A stretch of 64,000 nucleotides of DNA from Fistularia commersonii. Its lineage: Eukaryota > Chordata > Actinopteri > Syngnathiformes > Fistulariidae. A program made the translations under genes and the position numbers. Below are positions 13,101-26,300 of this stretch, in pieces. Every line of letters starts with the position of its first letter. The first letter of the stretch is position 1. The stretch spans positions 7,133,501 to 7,197,500 of the forward strand of contig JBBMNZ010000026.1 in assembly GCA_037954325.1 (NCBI GenBank), written 5' to 3'. Below the pieces are notes generated by a model, which did no database searches, was not told the origin of the DNA, and saw only the letters and a program-made list of their open reading frames with translations.

Positions 13101-14331
13101 TGAACCCAGCTAACGGCACATATCCCTTCGGTGCCCTAAGACAAAGATCCCACGGAGGCACAGACATGAAGGTTTTTATTCACCTCCGTCATTCTCATTA
13201 CATTACTGTCTTTGTTACTCTGATAGGCTTTTTCTCTAAATGATGCCAAGATTTAGACCAGTCCTGCCTACCAGGGGATTCAGAGAAGACCCAGAGCCCT
13301 TTACAATTCAGTCTAGATAAGGGATCAGCAACCTTTATTGCTCAAAGAGCCATTTGGACCCGTTTCCCCACAGTAAAGAAACTACCGTGAGCCACATAAC
13401 CCTTTTGAAATTTAAAATGAATTAACAAAGCATATAACGTTTTTTTTTTTTTTTTACGTTGATGCTATGTATTAACAAAATATATGTTGCATTTTTTTAA
13501 ATCAATGAACAACTGCAGAGAAAACGAAATTACATTTCTGCATGCAACAAAACATTTTGAACTCTGAAAAAAAGTTGTTAGGTTGAAGGTTACTTTTCGG
13601 CAAAATTCAATGTCTATTTGAGTCCTTCTTGTATTTATGAAAAAAGCCGAACTGATATTATCCACCTGCAGCAAACCAGAAATGCTGTCCTCTCTCTGCG
13701 CGCTTTCGTAATTTTACTGCCGCGTGCAGTCGCTTATTAAGAGCAACAAAAACATTGTAGCACGTTTTATTCAAATTACACGATCGCCGTAATCTTCAAA
13801 TTGAAATGTACCTGTAAAATGAATAAAATAAAATAAAACACATTTTAATTAATACTCATTCATTATTTTCAAAAGCCACAGGGAGCCACATCAGAGAGAT
13901 AAAAGAGCTGCTGGTTGCCGACCCCTGTCTAGATAATGGTATTTCCGTGCAGAAATACAATAGCAAGCGCAAACGAAAAGAGCAGGCTTTCAATTATTAG
14001 GTTGAAAAAATGTCAGTGTGGTTCACTTTCTGAGCACAAGGTAAGTTGTAAAAAGCATCTTCAATGTCAAAGAGCAGCTCCATCCTTTTTCCTTGTATAA
14101 TAGATAACGTTGACACTGGAGAGATGTTTTTCAACCCTGTTACTTTATACGTCCGTGCAGATGACTTCATTTGGGATGGTTGATCAGTACAGCATGCTGG
14201 CAGTCAGTGGGCCAACGTGGGACCAGGTGCCAGCCTTTCAGTGGAGCACTTCTCCTTACAAAGACCTGCTGCACATGGGTCACCCTGATACCTGGGCATT
14301 TAAGCCAATCAAAGTCATCTGGACTCCTTGA
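9492..14331 (+). CDS. plbd2: Phospholipase B domain-containing protein 2-like (lysosomal)
   Basis: A soluble lysosomal glycoprotein of the N-terminal-nucleophile hydrolase fold; the physiological substrate is uncertain. 12 exons give 556 aa (human 589): 9492-9682, 10588-10681, 10789-10947, 11059-11159, 11240-11454, 11610-11704, 11843-12003, 12295-12390, 12506-12577, 12717-12869, 13009-13171, 14161-14331. Residues 1-24 form a hydrophobic signal peptide. Cys211, in the motif GSGSCSALIK, matches the residue exposed by self-cleavage in the family, so cleavage is expected between Ser210 and Cys211. Other family landmarks are NQWMIVDY, GENAISARSDLNPANG, ALRQRSHGG and the C-terminal GPTWDQVP...FQWSTSP. 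PLBD1 is the main alternative; the C-terminus and the rbm19/slc8b1/tpcn1 neighbourhood favour PLBD2. A polyadenylation signal follows the stop closely. Confidence 0.92.
10108..10175. repeat. Palindromic TA/CA/TG microsatellite in plbd2 intron 1
   Basis: A block of tatatacacacaca, then about 24 bases of alternating TA, then tgtgtgtgtgtatata forms a near-perfect inverted repeat about 68 bp long. It could extrude as a cruciform. The sequence directly upstream (ggcctctgctgggggcc) is not part of it. Confidence 0.8.
13320..13927 (+). mobile_element. Non-autonomous hAT element with intact 8-bp target duplication
   Basis: The left terminus is agggatcagcaacc and the right terminus ggttgccgacccctg, inverted repeats of the CAGGGGTCGGCAACC type. 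Both ends are flanked by the same octamer TCTAGATA (13312-13319 and 13928-13935), as expected of hAT insertion; the left end has lost its first C. The 608-bp interior has no transposase frame. It lies in plbd2 intron 11, and relatives occur in rbm19 intron 11 and tpcn1 intron 16. Confidence 0.85.
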
Positions 14332-14365
14332 TTGTGACTATGTTGTACATAAAAGTGGTGCAAAG

Positions 14366-14371
14366 AATAAA
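14366..14371 (+). other. plbd2 polyadenylation signal
   Basis: AATAAA lies 35 bp after the plbd2 stop codon; a second one follows near 14475. This implies a very short 3' UTR. Confidence 0.6.
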
Positions 14372-14971
14372 ATGGGTGTGTGATGGCCATTTTGATAAAG
14401 GGAAAGAAAACGAAAATCAGTTTGACACGCATGTATTAACACAAAAATCTTATCTGTCAAAATTCAAAGATACCAATAAAATATTCTGGGGCTATGGACT
14501 GCGTTACATTTTTCCCATAATAAAATGTCTTTTAAATATCCTGTTTTAAATTGTGTGCTTCTATGTCAAATTGATCTGATTTTGTCATTTTTTTTCTAAA
14601 TACCTACTAAGTGGATGGAGTTGTGCAATGTGTACAGACAAAAAGAACCTTTGAGAATCAATATTTGAAATACTATTCTGCGAATGTACACGTCTTTTCA
14701 TCAAATCTCTCGTTTTCATCTATTTTATCACAGCGACAAGAGAAACACATTTTAGTGATTTTTTTATATAGTTTATTGATGACTTATACCTTTTAAAAGT
14801 AGTGAGCAAGTTAAATTGTAGTCAATATTCACGTTTCAAGTTGCCATTTATTTCAGAATAACAAATATAATATTCATTCGCTTGTTCTTAACTTAGACTA
14901 AACGTAAATATGAATGAACCTCCAGATCATGCATAAATACTGCAGATCTGAAGTGACTTCCTGCGCTTATG

Positions 14972-14981
14972 GTCACGTGAC
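14972..14981 (+). promoter_or_regulatory. Perfect CLEAR palindrome upstream of the TMEM gene
   Basis: GTCACGTGAC appears within ggtcacgtgacacgtcac, followed by CG-containing sequence and a likely 5' untranslated exon that ends at a GTATGA donor after position 15176. It is identical to the site upstream of plbd2. Confidence 0.55.
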
Positions 14982-15785
14982 ACGTCACTGCTGTCGTCAT
15001 CGCGATGGTATTCAGTCGTAAACCGACAGCTCTGTCGTAAACTCACACTCGTTTTGTTATCTTTACGCCCTTTAGACGGAACTTTAAACTTGTTGAAATG
15101 TGGAGTTCGTGAAAACCTAAACGCTGTTAGCCAAGCGGACCCCGTGACATGATTTCTGTTATATGCCCGAGTTAAGGTATGAATTTCATTATTTTATCAG
15201 TCGGCGTTTAGTTGGTTAGTGTGACACCAGCCATAAACAGTTGGTTTCTTTAATATACGACTGAACGTCTCCCTTTACTTCTGAGTCACGTCGTGTCAAC
15301 ATTATTGCAGAAAGTATTTTGTATTAATTTAACAAAAGCCTGTGATGTCGTCAGATGATGAAGTAACAGTTAGTTCCGAAAGTAAAGTCAGAAGTGAAAG
15401 TATCTGTCAACTTTAGTGGTCTTTTATTACTGAAATAGTTTGAAAAATACAGTTGGCAGGTACGTGGAATCCAGGGCCGATGTGTCGGGTTGTATTTATA
15501 TAAAGCCAAATCGCAACAGAGTTGTTCCGTGGAAACTTCTATGTAAAGCAGGTCTGCACCACGATCTTTAAAATGATTCACAGTAACCAAACGTTTCTCT
15601 GTGAGCAAGCACTGGGTGACATTGGCGAGGGAAAACTGTCATTAGCTTATTATCATGCACTGATGAAGGGATGTGAGTGTGGAGAAAAGTGCTTCACGGG
15701 ATATGTGTTGAGTTTGACAATAGCAATGAAAACATGGGTAATTGAAACATCTCTCCCTGCTGTATTCCAGGTCTGTTTAAATCGG

Positions 15786-17080
15786 ATGATGGCTTGGCTG
15801 CCGTACACCAACCTTCGGGATTATATATCCCAACATCCCCCCGTGGTGACCTTTGTCCTATGTCTGTTAACTCTGGCTGTCTCCTTTATTAGCATTAGCT
15901 CTTACTGCTATAATCACACCCTACCTAACCCCGACACATCAAGGGTAGGTGCTACTTAATCTGCATTTATTGTGAGGAAATGGGGCTTTTGCATTTGGAT
16001 CCGCTGTCCAGTAACTCATAAGCCATGTTAGCTGATATCCTGCCGATCATCACATCGCTATTTTGTCGTTAAACTCTGTCAAACACTAAGAATATCATTC
16101 AAGTTGTATGAATTGCATACATTTCTTGTGTTTTGAGTCGCACTGCTCTGTTTACCAGATGGCCTTTTTTCTCTTAGGACTGGAACCATCTTCTGTCTAC
16201 CTTGTCACAATTCCATCTTTGTGGGAAAGCCGTTCTGAGCTCAGCTGAGCCAATTCCTCAAACCCCCCCAACGCCAAAGACAGAAGCAGATACATTAGTT
16301 AACTCCACAAAGTCTCCTCCTGTCGTCATGCATCTCAAGGTTCCTCTTACCGTGACATCCAACTCAGACAGTGGCTCTCTGAAAGATGTTACATTATACA
16401 CAACCCTGAGAGCCAGCCAACTGCAACTTGGAGGTTAGTTTTACCCCGGATGGGATTTGTTCTGAAATCAAGTAAATGCGGATACAAGCAAATATTTCAA
16501 CTACTAAACGAATAATTTACTCTTCAGGGAATGATATTGTCAGTGTGAGTCTAGACATCTTGTCTGAAAATGAGACTTTTACCTGCCTCACTATAAATGC
16601 ACAAAAAAAACTTCTGCCAATGAGTCTGTGAGTTCATCCACTTTCTATGATTCTTAAATTTAAATCCCCAAATGCTCAAGTGAAAAGAATAAGGTCTGTT
16701 GTATCATTAATTACCCATCTTTGTATTTTCTGCTTATTCTGTATTTTTTCTGTAAAGACTTCCTCCAAAGTGTTCCAAGTCACAGAGAAGCCTTTCACCC
16801 ATTGAGGTAGAAGCGACTAACCAGCTTCCGACTGAATCACAATTTTGCTATAGTCTTCACTCCAGGAATGATCCAGCACTCACCATCATGCTAACAGAGG
16901 TACAATTTGCTAAAGCTAAGCAAATGAATAAGTTACTCATTTGACAAATTCCCATTGTCAATTTTCTGTACCCTTCTCTAGGAGGAACAGTGGATGGCAG
17001 TGCAACATCTTTTGGAAGTCAGTGTGTGTCTTCTAGGAGTTTGTTTCATAATTTGCTTAGCTGCTAGTCTGACACACTAA
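15786..17080 (+). CDS. TMEM248/TMEM219-family membrane protein
   Basis: Five exons (15786-15944, 16178-16433, 16528-16627, 16758-16899, 16982-17080) give 251 aa. The N-terminus NLRDYISQHPPVVTF followed by a hydrophobic helix (about residues 20-40), then SRDWN and LCGK, matches the TMEM248/TMEM219 pattern, where a '...HPPLV' lead and DW(N) appear at the same place. A second hydrophobic helix closes the protein (about 230-249). Between them lies a probable luminal or extracellular domain with N-glycosylation sequons (NHT, NST, NET) and paired cysteines. The short tail and LTEEEQWMAVQHLL resemble TMEM219 (reported IGFBP3 receptor) more than TMEM248, but I cannot settle which. The start has two ATGs in tandem; the coding exon opens 15 bp upstream at 15771, so a separate 5' UTR exon is expected. 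Confidence 0.82.
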
Positions 17081-17359
17081 CTGAATAACAGTTATTGTCA
17101 GGAGGGACTGGAGCCACAAAATGTAAATGTTATTGTTTGTAATGTGCCATTTTATATACTGATTAAAATTGATTGTTTTATTTTTGGACCTGTCGCTATT
17201 TTAAAATGTTTTAATATTGATATGAAAGCCTAGTGTATTATACATCTGAAAAAAGTTTCAATATGTATGTTGGATTTTTAATGGAGATGTTATTAGAAAT
17301 AATCCTACTATACAATGGTGATATTATATAGATGATATAATTTGATTGAGCACATCCAG

Positions 17360-17590
17360 TAGATATTTATTTATTTATTTATTTATTATACTTTATTCAT
17401 CCCTTGCGGGAAATTCCTCTCTGCATTTAACCCACCATGGATAAGCCATGTGCAGTTGGCAGCAATGCAGTGGCATCAGGGGAGCATCTTCTTACTCAAC
17501 AACACTTCAACACACTAGAAGAAGCTGGGAATTTGAACCAGGAATGTTTGGTTCCAAGGAGGATCGCTCTACCCGCTGTGCAATAATATG
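17360..17590 (-). repeat. Dispersed fish repeat with (ATTT)n run
   Basis: It opens with tandem ATTT units, then 'actttattcatcccttgcgg' and 'tgcatttaaccca', and continues to 'gaatttgaaccagg' and 'ctctacccgctgtgcaa'. This order of phrases is a familiar interspersed repeat of fish genomes. The (ATTT)n run behaves like a reverse-oriented poly-A-type tail, so I place it on the minus strand. The family name is unknown to me. Confidence 0.5.
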
Positions 17591-20323
17591 AAGATTGTAC
17601 TAAGATATTATCTTAGCACAAAATTATCTGATTGCTTTGTGATGCTGGAGTTTACAATAGAACTGTGGAAATTCCCATCACCAGACTATCGTGGAATTCT
17701 TTAATCTCAACTCTGCAGTTGAGAAAGAGAAATAATTTGTTTTTAAAATTATAATGCCATCAAGGTTATCTGAGTTTAAATTTGGGTATTTTTATTTTTA
17801 TTTTTGAGAATTAGCCATTTTCACTTGTTAAATCCACTAACATTTGGCAACCTAAGATACTGCCACTGTAATTACAACAAGTCGATACTCTTTTCCCAGT
17901 TGCATTTTAAAATAGCGAATGTGCTTTCTGCACTCTGGTCTCAGTTTACTCTAGAATAAACCCAGGCAAGCAATGTAGATCTGTGTGTGTGTAGCCTATA
18001 CAGAAAAGGGTAGATGTCACTGTTGGATGGATGGGTGACAACACATTTTATTGGGGCACTGACCATTTAGTATGACCCATCGCAATATGGAGATGTCAGC
18101 CCCCTGCATGGATCACTTGTCATTGTTATCGCCGCATCAACTCTGATTTTTAACCACACTAGTTTGGATAAGAATGCTTTTGGCATTGCTTTTCATTATT
18201 CCAAAAAAGGACTGCATGCATTCCTTTGACTTCTGTTATGGGACCACTGTCTCTCCATTTTTAACACTGACAACGAATCATTTTTGTTGGCATATTTGTG
18301 GCTTCTTTTGGTTGATAGACACCAACACTGTATCAGTAAAACTTTGATTTTGTGACTGTTCAATTCCGTTCAGTGACATAGTACTGTTCTGTGGGGTCCT
18401 CACGTTCTAATGCACAGACATACATAGCCGTACGTGTTGAACCCCTTTTTACTTCTCCCGATAGGCAGAAAGAGGGACTTTTTTATTACTATTCCTAGGC
18501 AGCTTAGGGAAGGTTTTCTTTGCATTTCCACTGGTCTTGGAGAGTTACAAGTGTCTTTTAGGTTCCACTAGTCTAATTGTTGAAGTTTCTTGTCCTCGGG
18601 AGGCCTTCTTAAAGGGAAGGCATGCTCTGATATTCAATTTCCATACACTCTCTAATTTCACTTAGTTAAATTGTAATAAAAACTTAAAATTATGAACACT
18701 ATTTGTCACCCTGTCATGCTACATCTCATGAGTTAGGTTATTCCAATTCTAGCCTCCCAAGTTGAGCTCTTAAGGTAACAGAAAAGGATCTAGGTTTGTA
18801 CTGTATGAGCAATGTGTGTGAAGGAAAACCAACAAAGAACAGACTGGAGCAAAACCACTTAAATCCTGCTAGTTTCGTGCAATTAAACTTGTAATAGAGT
18901 AACAAAATAAGATCATTTCTGTAGGAATAGACTCTGAAGTTTGGGGGGAAATGCTTAAATATCAAGATTCCTTGGTCTGAAGTAAATGCAATATTTCCAG
19001 AGATAAAAAGTACTAAAATGATCTTGAAAAATTATTTGCTGTGCCTTTCATGTTGACTGCAATGTTTTGGAGTATGCCACATTTAAGATTAATGTCTTAA
19101 TAAAAACGAAGCATCACAACCATCACTTGATGAACATGAAGCGGAGCATAAGCTAATGACTAAAATGAAGCATGTTGATTATTGCATAAAAAGGAGTTTA
19201 AATTAAAAACAGAAAAGAAGCCTCTCACATCAGTGTTTGTTAAACACAAACATAAGTGAAGCAGTTTGAACAAATATACTGAGTCAGGAGGGCTGCCACT
19301 GTATCAAGGGGTTGCCATGGTGGCCACAGGATAAATTGTTTTCTGGTTAAATACATTATGTGACAGAAGATTCAGGTTACATGCGAATAAACACAATAAC
19401 AAAACATTCGAGCTTGGTCAAAGCCAATAAAAGTTAATGAAGTGTTTTGTCCTCCAAAGCAATAGATGGCGCTAAAAACAAACATCTTCGATTGTTTCCC
19501 ATCGGCCACACGCCTGTAGATATCAGAACATAGCAGAAGAAGAACCGATAATTCTCGTGAAGGAATCCATCTACTAAACGTAGAAGCGGTTGGATTTTCC
19601 GACGCGGCCTTTTGGATTTTGTTCATGTTGGGTAAAAGCAAACGTACTTCTATAAAGTGTTCAAACCTACGTAGACGACGCGTTTGTTACGTGGGAAACC
19701 AAAACAAAGTCGCCACCATACGTGGAAGGCCTGTAAATCCGTGGAAAATGACTTGAAACGGCTAACATCAGATGCATGTTTCCCCCGCGTGAAGCTACCT
19801 AGCTACCGTCACTGAACGGTCCTTAGGGTGCTAATGTCTGCTAGTTAGCTGTGTTAGTCTAACTCCCCGCTATAAACGGAAACTTTAATGTGCTACACAT
19901 TTATATTACGTCAGAAACACCCACACAAATCTTCGTTGAAAGTGACGTTGGTTATCGAAACTTGAGCAGACCAGTGACTTCTGTATAATAACACAGTAGT
20001 TCTTGGTATATTTGGTCCTCTTAAGCGCTCTTTGCTACACCAAACTGTACAGTAGAAGTCCCATTACTCACCGGAGGAAAGCTAGTGATGCTAACTTGTC
20101 CCTTATTACCAGAGCGTCCATATCAACTGATGTCATATCTTGTAACTAAAAGGAGTGTTAGTTCGTGGACCATAACATTGTGTGGGTGTGTGTGGGTGTG
20201 TGTGTGTGGGGGGGCATAGACAAGTCTGCTCATGGTCTCCTTTTAACTTTTTTTTTAAGGATGAAATCTTGTGAGTTGAGTTAATTGGGTCTGAAAGAGC
20301 ACAGGAAATACTTGTGGAAGGCC
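17591..20323. other. Intergenic spacer and presumed morc2 promoter
   Basis: No coding exon is visible. AATAAA occurs at 17955-17960 and 19099-19104, either of which could end a long TMEM-gene 3' UTR. Around 19459-19472, gcaatagatggcgc resembles a CTCF core with one mismatch. The stretch 19500-19950 has more CG dinucleotides than its surroundings and is the likely morc2 promoter and 5' UTR area. A GT-rich microsatellite lies at 20180-20215. Confidence 0.4.
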
Positions 20324-23300
20324 ATGGCTTACTCCAACTATAGTAACCTGAGTAGAGCTCAGCTTACCTTTGAGTACCTGCACACAAATTCGTAAGTATA
20401 GCCTTCACAAACTAATGCCCTTGAACCAACAGCACAACTTTGGAACATACACTCTTAAAATAATCGCCCAAGTCTTTTTTTTTTTTTTTTACAAAAATGT
20501 TTTTACTGCCTAAATCATCTCATGATGCTGACCACCTCTGGCAAAATTGCCTACACGCTCAGTTGAACAGATTGTGCCATTCTACCCGTTTAGTAGAAAT
20601 TGCCTGTGTCAAGAGTGTGTCAAATGGTTCAGTTTTTTGTGTTTCCTGAAAACTCTGAAAAATGACTCAGGCGATTATTTTAAGAGGGTGACGATATGTG
20701 TTTGCATAAATGTGTGCCATTACAAGTAATTCAATTGTTACAAATGCTGCTAGAATTTAAAGTACACCTGAGAACTACCTAAATCTTTTGGTTTTGGTTT
20801 TGTTTCTGATGAATAGGTCATAGCTGGCTGTAAAAACGTGATGAGCTCCTCCGTAAAGGGATGACCCACAGCATGTATTTAATATCTTTGACAACACTGC
20901 GGTTCATTCAGCAGTAGTCTTGTAATGCGGATATTTATTTAAACTTGATTTTAAGAAATAACATTCAAGATAATTTCAACACAGAGAGACTGAAGATATT
21001 TATGTGAATTTAACAGGTGGTTAGAATGTTGCTTTTTGTACACCGGAAGAATACACTATTTATTGATCCTTGACAAACTAAGATAATGATTCTGTGTCCA
21101 TTATACACAAGTATTGTAAAGAAACTAAAGTGGGTCCTTCGAGTGCTTTTTTCTTTATATATATATATATGTACAATGCTGCTCATTTCAGAACATGAAT
21201 TTTTTTATCTGTTAATATATTCAGCTACCTGGAAGTCATCCACTATTAGACGGTTCCTAAGTTTAACCCAAGTACATGTTTTGCAGTCATTTTTGAAGGG
21301 CAACTATATAAACATCACCTGATTTGCACAGTCCTAAATCATTTGAAATCTTGAATCTCTTGATACGTATTACTGACTTTGTGGTAATAGCAGTCAGCAA
21401 CATCCAAATATACAGCTTACAATTGATTTCAAAACTCATGGAAAAGTATCAAAATCTCCACTAAGTATACCAAGTTTTGTTGATATTTGGAGACTTTTTT
21501 GATTTTTGTCTTGCACAATTAATTGTCTTTTTATGAAAGTATAAATATTTTAGCAAAAATGGGAAAGCAAAATGGTTTGCTTTAACCTTTTTAAAATCCC
21601 TAATTTTGACTAATTTGTGTACTCCCCCACTTTTGCCTTAACAGACTATACAACGGATGATATGTAATCAAATAACATCACAAACAATTCAAAATATATC
21701 AGAATACACATCCTGTCAATTATGTTCTTTTTTTGACTAGCACATCCTATTAACTGTTTAAATCATTAGGTAGTGAATGAATGAAGTTGATGGTCTCTTT
21801 TTAGGACAACCCATGAGTTCTTATTTGGAGCCTTGGCAGAGCTTGTCGACAATTCCAGGTACATGGGATGAGAAACAATCATGAAATATTGGCATGAAAG
21901 TTTTATTTCTACGACTTATTTTTGGTGTCTCTTTTTGTCGCAGAGATGCTAACGCCACAAGAATTGACATCTACACAGGTATGCCTCATGTTAAACATAT
22001 TGTGTATAAAACATTGAAGGTAATAAATGAATTAATCAATTTTTCCCACTTTGTGCCCAGAAAAAAGGCCAGAATTGCGAGGAGGCTACATGCTCTGTTT
22101 TCTTGATGATGGTATAGGAATGGACCCCAGTAGGTGTCACTTTATTATTTGAGACATAGCTTTAGTGTTATTTTTAGTTCATTCCATAAAGGTATTTTTA
22201 AAGGCTCATTATATGCCTCTGGAGACTGGATTATCTTTTGAAAAACATATATTACGTGTGTAAATCTGATTCGGAACATCTTTTGTTAGATGAGGCAACG
22301 CATGTGATTCAGTTTGGAAAGTCAAGCAAGAGGTCACCAGTGTCCACCCAGATCGGCCAATATGGAAATGGACTGAAATCGTAAGATCTTCTCAAAATTC
22401 GTCTCTCGAAGTCATGTCATTAATTTTTAGTGTTTTTTCCAAAAGTTACAGATGATCTTAATTTGTGTCTTTCTGCAGTGGCTCAATGCGAATCGGAAGA
22501 GACTTCATCTTGTTCACAAAAAAAGGCAACGCACTTACTTGCCTGTTTCTTTCGAGGACTTTTCATGAAGAGGAGGGTCTGGATGAGGTAGGTTTTGCTT
22601 TTGGAAAGATATTGGGGAAAAAAGGCTGGTCAACCACACAGGACATTTTTTTTTTTGTATAGATATATCCAGAATAACTACTAAGACATAAATATTTAGC
22701 TTAGTCTCTATTCTTTTAATTGGGACCTGAAGCTGTTAATGTGTGCAGTTAAGCTTTTTGATCCTCGATCTTCAGGTAATAGTCCCTCTCCCATCCTGGG
22801 ATTCGAAGACCAAGGAGCCACTGACCTCTGACCCAGAAAAGTACAGCATAGAGACAGAGTTGATCTTCAAATATTCACCTTTTAAAAATCAACAGCAGTT
22901 GATGGAGCAGTTCAACAAAATTGAAAGTAGCAGTGGTAAGTATGAACAAGTGTGTTTTCATAAACTTGCGATTTGTTCCAATCTGACAGTTTGTGCAGCA
23001 AAAAAATCCAATTGAATTTGGCCCATATACAATTTACTGTCGGGAAAGTATATCTTTGATATGAACTGATGCTCACTTTCGTGTTGTGGAAAAGGTACCC
23101 TTGTCATCATCTATAATCTCAAGCTGATGGACAGTCGAGAACCAGAGCTGGATGTCGAGACAGATCATCAGGACATACTGATGGCTGGGACACCTGCTGA
23201 AGGAGTGTTAGTGCACTTTGTTGTGTGATTAATCTAAACGACCGATTCAGCGGTCAAAATATAGTATTTTTCACATCAGACTAACCTGATTCAAAGTAGT

Positions 23301-26300
23301 AGCCAAAAATTGTCAGTGAAAGTAATTCCTTTCTTCCTCTTCTTTTTTAGGAAACCTGAAAGAAGATCATTTAGAGCATATGCCGCTGTTTTGTACATTG
23401 ACCCCCGCATGAGGATTTTTATCCAGGGACATAAAGTCAGAACCAAGAGATTGTCCTGCTGTCTTTTTAAACCAAGGTAATATCATAATCATAGTATTGT
23501 GTGCGTAACTACTGCAGATCAGCAACTAATGACTGAAAATCTTGTTGTTGTTTTTTATTAGAGTTTATAAGTATACATCCACTCGTTTTAAAACACGTGC
23601 TGAACAAGAAGTCAAGAAAGCAGATCATCTTGCTAAGATTGGTGAGTTAAATATATTTTTGCGTCAGGCTTATGTCTTTGCCAGTCTGAACTCACTCATC
23701 AAATTTAATGATTATTATTTCAGCGGAGGAGAAAGCCAGAGAGGCAGAAAGCAAGCAGTTGGCTTTTGAGGAAAGACTCGGAGAAGACTTGTCAAAAGAG
23801 TCACGGGTAAGCTATGTTTTGGCATATAAGCATGAAAAAGGTTAAAATAAAAAGGACACGTTTTTTGAGTTGAAATTGATCAGTCCACTGAGTCATGTGA
23901 TGGATGCGAGTTATTCAAAGTCCCGTAGGCTCTCATAACCAGATCTCTAAAGAGAATCTGGGAGAAAAAGGTAGGCAAGAGAAAGGTTGTAGGCATGTAG
24001 GAGTGAGGGATATGGGGAAGCAAGGCCGTATCAGGCTTCAAATGTAGAAATGACAAACAATCCCTCTTAGGTCTTAAGTGTTTTTAATTATGCCTCCACT
24101 GAGTACTATCTATGACTTCTCCTGTAGGCAATTCTAAGGAAGGTCCAAGACTCAGCCATGATGCTGCGACGAGATGCTGAAATGAAGAAATCGATTCTGG
24201 AGGCCAAGCAGAAGTATGAATAACAAACCTTTGAAATACAATACATCACTGTTAAAGTTACAGATATTTAAAGCTAAGGTCAATGGAGGGATTGTCTATG
24301 GAAGAATTTTACATTTACTTTGCAAATCATCAACCAAGAGAAGACTATCCCAGCTTTTAGCCAGAAAACTAATATATTGTTCAAAAATGCTTTGAAATGT
24401 ACACATTGTTGTCAAATATTATGCATGATTGAAAAAATCTAGTATTTCTGTGTTATCTTAATGGGATCTATTCACTTACACGCAGAAACAAAAAATCCTC
24501 GTGTGTCAATTGACAAATTGATCTGTATATTTATAAATAAAATGTAATTATTTTTGTGGTTCATGATCCCTACAACAGGTAGAGTGTTTTTATTCAGAGA
24601 TTTTTACATCAATGGTAATCACGTTCTGTTTAAAAAGACTCACTGAACTAAAATACTTCATCTGATTTGAATTCATCACTTTATCTTTTTCTCTCCCTCA
24701 GAGCATTAAAGGAGCCCAAGGAGCTTAATTTTATATTTGGAGTAAACATAGAACAGAGGGACTTGGATGGGATGTTTGTATACAACTGCTCTCGTCTTAT
24801 TAAGATGTATGAGAAGACAGGGCCCCAGTTGGAGGGAGGCATGTAAGTAACATGCATACCAATTAAAAAGTGTTGAATTTGAAAATGTTTTACACCGTTG
24901 AATTTTTTTTTTTTTATAGGGCCTGTGGAGGGGTGGTCGGAGTAGTGGATGTCCCTTATTTAGTTTTAGAGCCAACTCACAACAAACAAGATTTTGCAGA
25001 TGCAAAGGAATATCGTCATTTACTGAAGTCCATGGGGGAACATCTTGCTCAGTATTGGAAAGACTCCAACATCGGTGAGTTTTTTTTCTGAATGGTTTTC
25101 CATGTCACTGGTAGCACCTGCACAGTTCAAATAAAATACTTCATAAAGAGCACAAAGTCAGAATATTTCTGAAACTCATTGCAAGAGTTGGATTGAATTT
25201 TCTCTTCAAGAGTCTCTGAAAGAATGTCATCATTGTGTGTCTGGTTACAATTTGGTGGCATTCAGACGTTTTAATTTCATGTCAACCATATTACCCTGCA
25301 AGTTAAACATAACCTCCATCGAGAGTCAAAAGTTCAATGGGAACAGCTTTGTATTTCTTTTCGCCAGCACTTGACCTTTGTTCTAAAATGGTTTTAAATC
25401 TAAAATCAATTCAATATAAGGGCAATGAGTAAGTAATGTTTTTAAATTTAATTCAATTTTGGTTCATCTGTTGCTGTATTTGCAAATGTTTTGTTTTAGT
25501 AAATAATATTTCAAAATGGATTTCTGAGTATCTGTTCATTTTTTGTAGCCCAAAAAGGAATAGTGAAGTTCTGGGATGAGTTTGGCTATCTGTCGGCCAG
25601 CTGGTCTGCACCCCCATCTTCAGAGGCCAGATACAAAAGACGCCGGGCCATGGAGATACCACTTACAATTCAGTGTGGTTAGTCAAAGATCAATAAGCAA
25701 ACAAAGAATAAACAGTCACTAATGCTTAATTCCAAATCAATGGTTCGTGCACAGAAAGGTCACTGAATAACTTGATCTACACTCTTTTAGATAAATGCTT
25801 AAAGTGGAGAACATTACCCTTCCAGATGGATGCCATAGACAAACGCTACCCAGACAGTTGGGTGTGTCTCATGAACCCTGACAGCTGCCAGGACAGGTAT
25901 GGACTTAAGCAAACACCCAAGCTAGTTTCGTAATACAGTAACGTCTCTTTAAATAATCAATTTCAGTTGCATTATTGAATGGAAAAGTAACATATTTGGA
26001 ACAATGTGTTCATTTTATTGAGATACTGTTGTTATTTTTGTCTGTATCAAAGTTTTATATACCATGTACTGTACTGACTATCTATTTTGTTTTCTATTTT
26101 TAGATGTGACGCTCCCGAACAGAAACCAAATCTGCCATGTGGTGTTCTGAAGAAAGACAAGCCATCGGCAGAAGACAAACAGAAAGAGCTGGCAGAGAAA
26201 ATCAAACAGCAGCAGGAAAAGTTAGAGGCCTTGCAGGTACTCCATTTTTTTCTACTCTCTTTCTATATCTCTCTCTGTTTACAATTGCACTTACTGTATT

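Noticed and set aside
23930..24060. Purine-rich stretch in morc2 intron 11 as a hidden exon
   Set aside because: The flanking exons join in phase without it and no family sequence is missing.
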